Source of the DNA: an uncultured Sphingomonas sp.
Lineage (GTDB): Bacteria; Pseudomonadota; Alphaproteobacteria; Sphingomonadales; Sphingomonadaceae
Length of the DNA stretch: 33,980 nt
Reading direction: 5' to 3'
NCBI GenBank assembly: GCA_913776255.1
Contig: CAJYLV010000059.1
Location: forward strand, 1 to 33,980
A program made the translations under genes and the position numbers. Under the pieces are notes generated by a model. The model was not told the DNA's origin, did not search any database, and worked only from the letters and a program-made list of their open reading frames with translations. Shown here piece by piece: positions 28,628-33,980 of the stretch; positions within the stretch are counted from its first letter, which is position 1, and each line of letters opens with the position of its first letter.

Positions 28628-31600
28628 ATGACCCGGAACGGCGGAGGGGCGCGGCCCGTTCGTGCGGCCTATGGACGCTTCCCGCTGATGCCCGCCGTCG
28701 CCCCGGCCGCCCCGCTTTCCGTCGCCGAACAGGCCGCGATGCTCGCCGAACTGCTGGCGAAGCAGAACCTCATCGTCGCGCTTGCCGACGACGTCCGCGC
28801 CGCCGCGGTGGCGCAGGCGCTGGAGGCGGCGATGCCGAGCGCGGCGGTGCTGTTCTGCCCCGGCAGCGACGCGCTGCCCGGCGAGGACGCGCCCCCCTCC
28901 CCTGCCAACGTCGGGCAGCGCGTCTCCGCCCTGCGCCGCGCCCGCCGCCTCGGCGCGGAACAGCGCCCGCCGCGGATCGCGCTCGTCACCACCGGCGAGG
29001 CGCTGGCACGCGCCTATCCCGGCCCCGCCGCGTTCGACTCGGTGCCGCCGACGATCCGGCACGGCGCGGCGCTCGACCTCGCCGCGCTGTTCGCTGAACT
29101 CGAAGAGCTCGGCTATGTCAGCGACGAACGCGTCGACGAGCCCGGCGAAGTCGCGCTGCGCGGGCAGGTGCTCGACGTCTTCCCGGCCGACGCCGCCCTG
29201 CCGCTGCGCGTCGAGGTCGCCGACGGAGAGGTGGTCACGCTGCGCTGCTACGATCCCGCCGACCAGCGCTCGATCGACGATGTCGCCGAGCGCGAGCTCG
29301 GCCGCGTCGCCGAACCCGCGCCCGGCGACGACCGCACCACCCTGCTCGACCATCTGCCCGATGCGACGGTCGTGATCGACGAGGCTGCCGACGACCGCCG
29401 CCGCCGCTTCCTCACGCTCGTCGCCGATGCGACCCGCCGCGCGCCCAAGCGCGCCGCGCGCGACGTGATCGACGATGCGGCGTGGCAAAAGGTGCTGGCC
29501 ACCCGCGAGCGGCAGACGCTGGCGCGCGAGGGCGAGCCGCCGCCGCGCTTCGCCGAGCACAAGGCGCCGCTGCGTGCCTTCGCCAAAGTGGCGAAGGAGG
29601 CCCGTACGGCCGGCGAGCGCGTCGTGCTGCTCGGCAGCGCGCGCGACCTGCGGTTTCTGCGCGCGCGGGTCGCCAAGGCGCTGGGCGACGAACCTGTCGC
29701 GGTCGACGCCTGGGTCAAGGTCGCCAAGGCGAAGCGCGGTGCCCTGCTGGCACTCGAATGGGCCGCCGATCGCGGCTTTCGCCGCAACGGCGTGCTCGCG
29801 ATCGCCGCCGCCGATTTGCTCGGCAGCCGCGCCGAACGTGAGCAGCGCGCCGGGGCGCCGACCGATGCCGGCCTGCTCGACTTTGGCGAGATCAGGATCG
29901 GCGATGTCGTCGTCCACGAGGATCACGGGATCGGCGTCGTCGCCGGGCTGGAGCAACTCCCCGACGAGGGCGGCGACGCGATCAAGCTGACCTATGCGCA
30001 GGATGGCGTGCGGCTGGTGCCGGTCGGCGAGGCCGATCGCATCTGGCGGTACGGCGCGGAGGCGGATGCGGTGACGCTCGACCGGCTCGACGGATCGAGC
30101 TGGCAGAAGCGACGCGGCGAGATCGACGCCGCGATCGCGCAGAGCGCGCGTGACCTGACCGCGCTCGCCGAAGAACGCGCCGCGCGCGATGCGCCGGTGC
30201 TCGACCCCGATCCCGCCGCCTACGAGCGCTTCGCGGCCGGTTTCGCCTTCACCGAAACCGCCGACCAGGCCAAGGCGATCGCCGCGGTCCGCGCCGACCT
30301 TGCCGCCGGGCGCCCGATGGATCGGCTGGTGATCGGCGATGTCGGCTATGGCAAGACCGAGGTCGCGCTGCGCGCCGCCGCACTGGCTGTACTGGCGGGG
30401 AAGCAGGTGGCGATCGCCGCGCCGACCACCGTGCTCGCGCGCCAGCATCTCGACACCTTCACCGCGCGCTTCGAAGGCAGCGGCATCGCGGTCGCAGGGC
30501 TGTCCCGGCTGTCGAGTGCCGCCGCGAAGAAGCGCGTCAGGGCCGGGCTGGCCGATGGCGCGATCCAGATCGTCGTCGGGACGGGCGCGGTCGCCGGCAA
30601 GGGTGTCACCTACCAGGATCTTGCGCTGGTCGTCATCGACGAGGAACAGCGCTTCGGCGCGGTCGACAAGGACAAGCTGCGCGGGTTGTCCGCCGGGCAC
30701 GTCCTGACGCTGTCGGCGACGCCGATCCCGCGGACGCTGCAGTCGGCGCTGGTCGGGCTGCAGCAATTGTCGATCATCGCCACGCCCCCTGCCCGGCGCC
30801 AGCCGATCCGCACCGCGGTCGGCAGCTTCAATCCCGAGACGCTGCGCGCCGCACTGTTGCGCGAGAAGAGCCGTGGCGGGCAGAGCTTCGTCGTCGTGCC
30901 CCGTATCGCCGACATGGCGCCGCTTGCCGAACAGCTCGCCAAGCTCGTGCCCGATCTCGAGGTCATCGAGGCGCATGGCAAATTGCCTGCTGACGATCTC
31001 GACGCGGCGATGGTGCGGTTCGGGCGTGGCGAGGGCGACGTGCTGCTCGCGACCAACATTATCGAGGCCGGGCTCGACGTGCCGCGCGCCAATACGATGG
31101 TGATCGCGCACGCCGACCGCTTCGGCCTGTCGCAGCTCCACCAGCTGCGCGGGCGGGTCGGACGCGGCAGCCGGCGCGGGCAGGTGCTGCTGTTCACCGA
31201 TCCCGACCACGCGATCGCGCCGCGCACGCTCAAGCGGCTGCGGACGCTGGAGGCGTTCGACCGGCTCGGCGCCGGCTTCGCGATCAGCGCGCGCGACCTC
31301 GACATGCGCGGTGCCGGCGACCTGCTCGGCGAGACGCAGGCCGGGCATATGAAGCTGATCGGGATCGATCTTTACCAGCAATTGCTCGAAGGCGCGCTGC
31401 GTCGTGCGCGCGGCGAGGAGGTCGAGCGCTGGACCCCGGAACTGCACCTGGGGATCGAGGGGCGGCTGCCCGAGACGTGGATTCCCGACGAGGAACTCCG
31501 GGTGACGATCTACGCCCGGCTGGCGCGGATCACCGAGGCGGCGGCGCTCGACGCGCTGGAGGAGGAACTGGAGGACCGGTTCGGCGCGCTGCCCGACGCG

Positions 31601-31840
31601 GCGCGCACGCTGCTGGCGACCGCGCGGCTGCGGGTCGATGCGCGCGCGGCGGGGATCGCCAAGGTCAGCGCGGGGCCGGCGGCGGTGGCGCTGGAGCCGC
31701 ACAACGGCAATGCGATCGACGCGGCGGCGTTCGGGCTGGAGCAGAAGGAACGGCGCTTCCTGCTGCGCGAGCGGATCGACGATCCGTTCGCCCGGCTGGA
31801 GCGCGCGGGCGAGCTGGTGCGCGAGATGGCCGAGGCGTGA
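28628..31840 (+). CDS. mfd: Mfd-type DEAD/DEAH helicase (transcription-repair coupling factor, divergent or paralogous)
   Basis: A 1070-residue Mfd-like protein. The N-terminal UvrB-like region is weakly conserved (SDALPGEDAPPSPANVGQR stands where canonical Mfd has a FPAWDCLPYD-type motif). The CarD-like RNA-polymerase interaction domain starts at about 427 (VVVHEDHGIGVV). The RecG-type motor has Walker A GDVGYGKTEVALRAA (about 570) and DEEQ box VVIDEEQRFGAVDK (about 668), then LSATPIPRTLQSAL, NIIEAGLDVPRANTM and QLRGRVGRG. The TRCF C-terminal domain follows (WIPDEELRVTIYARL). Motif Ib reads GTGAVAGKG where canonical Mfd and RecG have GTHAL. The protein is shorter than the usual 1150 residues. 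The start is uncertain: 28628, or an ATG at 28688. Confidence 0.85.
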   Translation: MTRNGGGARPVRAAYGRFPLMPAVAPAAPLSVAEQAAMLAELLAKQNLIVALADDVRAAAVAQALEAAMPSAAVLFCPGSDALPGEDAPPSPANVGQRVSALRRARRLGAEQRPPRIALVTTGEALARAYPGPAAFDSVPPTIRHGAALDLAALFAELEELGYVSDERVDEPGEVALRGQVLDVFPADAALPLRVEVADGEVVTLRCYDPADQRSIDDVAERELGRVAEPAPGDDRTTLLDHLPDATVVIDEAADDRRRRFLTLVADATRRAPKRAARDVIDDAAWQKVLATRERQTLAREGEPPPRFAEHKAPLRAFAKVAKEARTAGERVVLLGSARDLRFLRARVAKALGDEPVAVDAWVKVAKAKRGALLALEWAADRGFRRNGVLAIAAADLLGSRAEREQRAGAPTDAGLLDFGEIRIGDVVVHEDHGIGVVAGLEQLPDEGGDAIKLTYAQDGVRLVPVGEADRIWRYGAEADAVTLDRLDGSSWQKRRGEIDAAIAQSARDLTALAEERAARDAPVLDPDPAAYERFAAGFAFTETADQAKAIAAVRADLAAGRPMDRLVIGDVGYGKTEVALRAAALAVLAGKQVAIAAPTTVLARQHLDTFTARFEGSGIAVAGLSRLSSAAAKKRVRAGLADGAIQIVVGTGAVAGKGVTYQDLALVVIDEEQRFGAVDKDKLRGLSAGHVLTLSATPIPRTLQSALVGLQQLSIIATPPARRQPIRTAVGSFNPETLRAALLREKSRGGQSFVVVPRIADMAPLAEQLAKLVPDLEVIEAHGKLPADDLDAAMVRFGRGEGDVLLATNIIEAGLDVPRANTMVIAHADRFGLSQLHQLRGRVGRGSRRGQVLLFTDPDHAIAPRTLKRLRTLEAFDRLGAGFAISARDLDMRGAGDLLGETQAGHMKLIGIDLYQQLLEGALRRARGEEVERWTPELHLGIEGRLPETWIPDEELRVTIYARLARITEAAALDALEEELEDRFGALPDAARTLLATARLRVDARAAGIAKVSAGPAAVALEPHNGNAIDAAAFGLEQKERRFLLRERIDDPFARLERAGELVREMAEA

Positions 31841-31954
31841 GCGCGCCGATGTTGGCGAAGGTGGCGCAGAACGGCGGGTGAAGCGCGATCGGTGCAGCTG
31901 GGCTGTCCGCGGACGCTCTTATGATAGCGGTTGTTGGAGGGTGTAGGACATGGC

Positions 31955-32042
31955 CGTCGTCCCGGACGTGATCCGGGACCCCGCTTCCTTCTTTCGACCG
32001 GTGAGAAGAAGCGGGGCCCCGGATCAAGTCCGGGGCGACGGC
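31955..32042. repeat. Palindromic repeat, family 2, copy 3
   Basis: Opens CGTCGTCCCGGACGTGATCC and closes GATCAAGTCCGGGGCGACGG; CCGCTTCCTTCTTTC pairs loosely with GAAGAAGCGG in the centre. It lies between the convergent helicase and FadL genes and begins 114 bases after the helicase stop. Confidence 0.85.
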
Positions 32043-32049
32043 ATGGTCA

Positions 32050-33351
32050 TCAGAAGCGCACGCGGCCGCCGAGCGAAAGGACCACCGCGCGGGCATCCTC
32101 CAGTCGGCCGTTGACTAGGATCGGCGTCTGTACCGGCGTGCCGACATAGGCGGCGGTGGTGCGGTCGATCGTCGTGTCGGCGAAGTCGACGTAATTGGCC
32201 GCGGCATCCAGCGAGAAGTGCGGCGTCACGTCGAACGACGCACCCAGCGCGTAATTCCAGCGGTTCGCATCGGGCACGCGCGCGTCACGCTCGCCGTCGC
32301 GGGTCGGAGTCAGCGTGCGCTGCGCACCGCCGCGCACCGTCAGCCGCGGCGTCACGGCATAGTCGACGCCCGCGGCATAGCTCCAGATGCTGCGATAATT
32401 CTCGGGCAGCGCGGTGTTGAGCGGCGCGCCGAGCCGGATCGCGTCGAACTTCTCCCAGGTCGAACGGATCGTCTGCGCGTTGAGCGTCAGCCGGTCGGTG
32501 GCGCGGAAACGGCCGCCGACCATGATCTGCGCCGGCGTGTAGAAGCTCGCCTCGACCCCGTTGAGGACGCGGTTCTGTCCGGCGAGCGGGCCGAGCAGCC
32601 CGCTGACGGTCAGGTCGCCCTTGAGCGTGTGCTTGATCGCCGACTTGTAGCTGACGCCGACCGTCGCCCAGTCGTTGTGCATCTGGAAGCCCGCGCTCCA
32701 GCCCACATCCCAGCCGTCGCCCTTCAGCGTCTGGGCGCCGTCGGGAAGCGTCGCCGAAAGGTTGGGCAATGCGTTGCCGAGGCTGGCGTCGACGTGCTCG
32801 ACATTGGCGGCGCCGCCGACGCGCAGCCAGTCGGTGACCGCGACCGCGACCGACGGCTGGATGTCGAAGGTGCGCAGATAGGTACGGTCGGCGCTGTAGC
32901 GGGCCCAGCTGTCGCTGCTGTAATTGGTCGTGAAGCTATATGGCGAGGTCACCGCGAGGCCGACCGCGAGCCGGTCGCCCAGCGGCACCGCCACCGCGCC
33001 CGACGGCAGCACGCCCTTGTTGATCGGGTCGCGCGACGTCGACGAACCGCCGACCGGCGCGAAGGTGCCGCCCGGACGGCGGATCACGGTGCCATTGTCG
33101 ACCACATCACCCTTGGGGAGGATCACCGACGCGCTGACCGTCGCCTCCGCCTTTTCGATCCCGGCGATCGCCGCCGGGTTCCACCACAGGGACGCCGCGC
33201 CGGTGTCGGCGGTCTCGCCCGAGAAGGCGCGGCCGGCGCCGCGCGCCGCCTGCTCCTGAAGGTAGAAAGCCTGCGCGTGCGCGGCGCCGGCCAGCGCGGA
33301 CGAACCGGCCAGCACGGCGAGCGAGCCGATGATGCGGTGACGGGTGTTCAT
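32050..33351 (-). CDS. fadL: FadL/OmpP1-family outer-membrane transporter
   Basis: A 433-residue outer-membrane beta-barrel of the FadL family, which takes up long-chain fatty acids or other hydrophobic compounds. The ATG at 33351 has GAGG six bases upstream; the open frame extends further upstream but only adds non-conserved sequence. The signal peptide ends AAHA|QAFYLQEQ (after about residue 26). The N-terminal plug motif is GRAFSGETADTGAASLWWNPAAI, including the conserved NPA. Alternating barrel strands follow and the last residue is Phe (GGRVRF), the normal BAM signal. The FadJ-like gene upstream on the same strand supports a role in fatty-acid uptake. Confidence 0.92.
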   Translation of the reverse strand: MNTRHRIIGSLAVLAGSSALAGAAHAQAFYLQEQAARGAGRAFSGETADTGAASLWWNPAAIAGIEKAEATVSASVILPKGDVVDNGTVIRRPGGTFAPVGGSSTSRDPINKGVLPSGAVAVPLGDRLAVGLAVTSPYSFTTNYSSDSWARYSADRTYLRTFDIQPSVAVAVTDWLRVGGAANVEHVDASLGNALPNLSATLPDGAQTLKGDGWDVGWSAGFQMHNDWATVGVSYKSAIKHTLKGDLTVSGLLGPLAGQNRVLNGVEASFYTPAQIMVGGRFRATDRLTLNAQTIRSTWEKFDAIRLGAPLNTALPENYRSIWSYAAGVDYAVTPRLTVRGGAQRTLTPTRDGERDARVPDANRWNYALGASFDVTPHFSLDAAANYVDFADTTIDRTTAAYVGTPVQTPILVNGRLEDARAVVLSLGGRVRF

Positions 33352-33458
33352 GGCGATCCTCATGTCTTTTTGTGTCTGGGCCCGGTGTTCCTGCGTCCCG
33401 TCTCGTTGAACGCAGGATGAACTTCCGCCCCGCCCGGGCCGACGGGGATGGAGGTGGG

Positions 33459-33980
33459 TCAATTGCGCAACGGTTTGCCGGTCATCAACATGCTTTCGAC
33501 ACGCGCATGGGTGCGCTCGTCGTGGGCGCTTTCCATGAACGCCGCGCGCTCCAGATCGAGCAACTGCTGCTCGGTGACGGTGTCGACCAGATCGGCCTCG
33601 CCCCCGGTCAGCACGTTGGCAAGCCGCCCCGCGACCACTTCGTCATAGGCGGTGGCCATGCCCTTCCTCCGGAAGTCGGCGACCGCGCCCGCCAGCCCGG
33701 TGCGCCCGCTTGCCCCCGGCAGACGGAACGTCGGCGGCTCCGGCGGGGTATAGCCATCGACCAGCGACAGCGCCTTCGCCTTGGCATCGGCCAGCAGGCG
33801 GTCGCGGTTCATCGTGATCCCGTCGGTCGGGCGCAGGAACGCCATCTCCCTGGCCTGCGCCGCCGATCGAGAGACTTGCGCGGTGGAGATCAGCTCGAAC
33901 GCCTTCATGACCGCGGGCATCGGGCCGCGCGGCATCCCCTTCGACCTGGCCAATCGGTCGAGCAATTCGCCATGCCCGCC
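33459..33980 (-). CDS. fadJ: FadJ-like 3-hydroxyacyl-CoA dehydrogenase/enoyl-CoA hydratase (C-terminal part; 5' end outside window)
   Basis: The last 173 residues of a beta-oxidation multifunctional enzyme; the gene runs off the right edge. The visible part (GPMPAVMKAFELISTAQVSRSAAQAREMAFLRPTDGITMNRDRLLADAKAKALSL, then GYTPPEPPTFRLPG and AFMESAHDERTHARVESMLMTGKPLRN) matches the C-terminal hydratase-like region of the alphaproteobacterial dehydrogenase-first FadJ/FadB proteins as I recall them. The active-site part lies outside. It lies upstream of fadL on the same strand, separated by 107 bp that contain a hairpin (TCCTGCGT/ACGCAGGA, 33389-33417) without a T-run. Confidence 0.8.
   Translation of the reverse strand, partial: GGHGELLDRLARSKGMPRGPMPAVMKAFELISTAQVSRSAAQAREMAFLRPTDGITMNRDRLLADAKAKALSLVDGYTPPEPPTFRLPGASGRTGLAGAVADFRRKGMATAYDEVVAGRLANVLTGGEADLVDTVTEQQLLDLERAAFMESAHDERTHARVESMLMTGKPLRN

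Noticed and set aside
32050..33462. Longer FadL start at 33462 or 33363
   Set aside because: The extra residues are not signal-like, and GAGG sits correctly for the ATG at 33351, which gives a clean signal peptide.

Overview
The window is a dense, high-GC stretch of chromosome from an alphaproteobacterium. It is most likely a member of the Sphingomonadales (Sphingomonas or a close relative). The support is the gene orders yqeY-dnaG-rpoD, eno-ftsB and carA..carB-greA, a DUF4170 protein, Flp pilins, an EcfG-type stress promoter, and interspersed palindromes of the CGTCATTGCGAGCG type. Most of the window is housekeeping. I see no phage, integrase, insertion sequence, CRISPR array, rRNA or tRNA.

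Layout. 1-2310: a vitamin B12 uptake operon (btuF-btuC-btuD, minus strand, btuD cut by the window edge) behind a clear cobalamin riboswitch, which starts a few bases after the stop of mutT. 2739-3318: two small Flp pilin genes on the plus strand and a terminator. 3420-7160: a minus-strand operon of a 45-residue membrane peptide, a large exported protein of unknown function, xerD and accA. 7260-9896: aroK-aroB and an alpha/beta hydrolase that has repeat elements on both sides. 10089-11729: eno and ftsB (minus).

11809-13643: a four-gene plus-strand operon of small membrane-anchored proteins that resembles E. coli yqjD-yqjE-yqjK. An EcfG-like promoter precedes it and a terminator follows it. 13710-13940: a DUF4170 protein. 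14037-20263: a minus-strand group of carA, a small atypical ORF, carB, greA and an APH(3')-like kinase. 20359-24990: yqeY, then dnaG-rpoD. 25163-28135: an unknown 219-residue protein, a MoxR ATPase with a CoxE-like VWA partner, and a possible 31-residue peptide. 28154-31840: a small secreted protein, divergent from a large Mfd-type helicase. 32050-33980: a FadL-type porin and the end of a FadJ-like beta-oxidation enzyme.

For a second look I would choose: the ORF with atypical base composition wedged between carA and carB; the stress-type promoter in front of the YqjD/YqjE-like operon; two perfect TATAAT boxes placed so that flp1 and dnaG would be leaderless; a 32-bp perfect inverted repeat between yqeY and dnaG; two repeat families that sit mostly between convergent genes; and the Mfd-type helicase with a divergent N-terminus. 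None of these amounts to an obvious new defence or biosynthetic system. All calls come from reading the sequence and from memory of the families; no database search was run.
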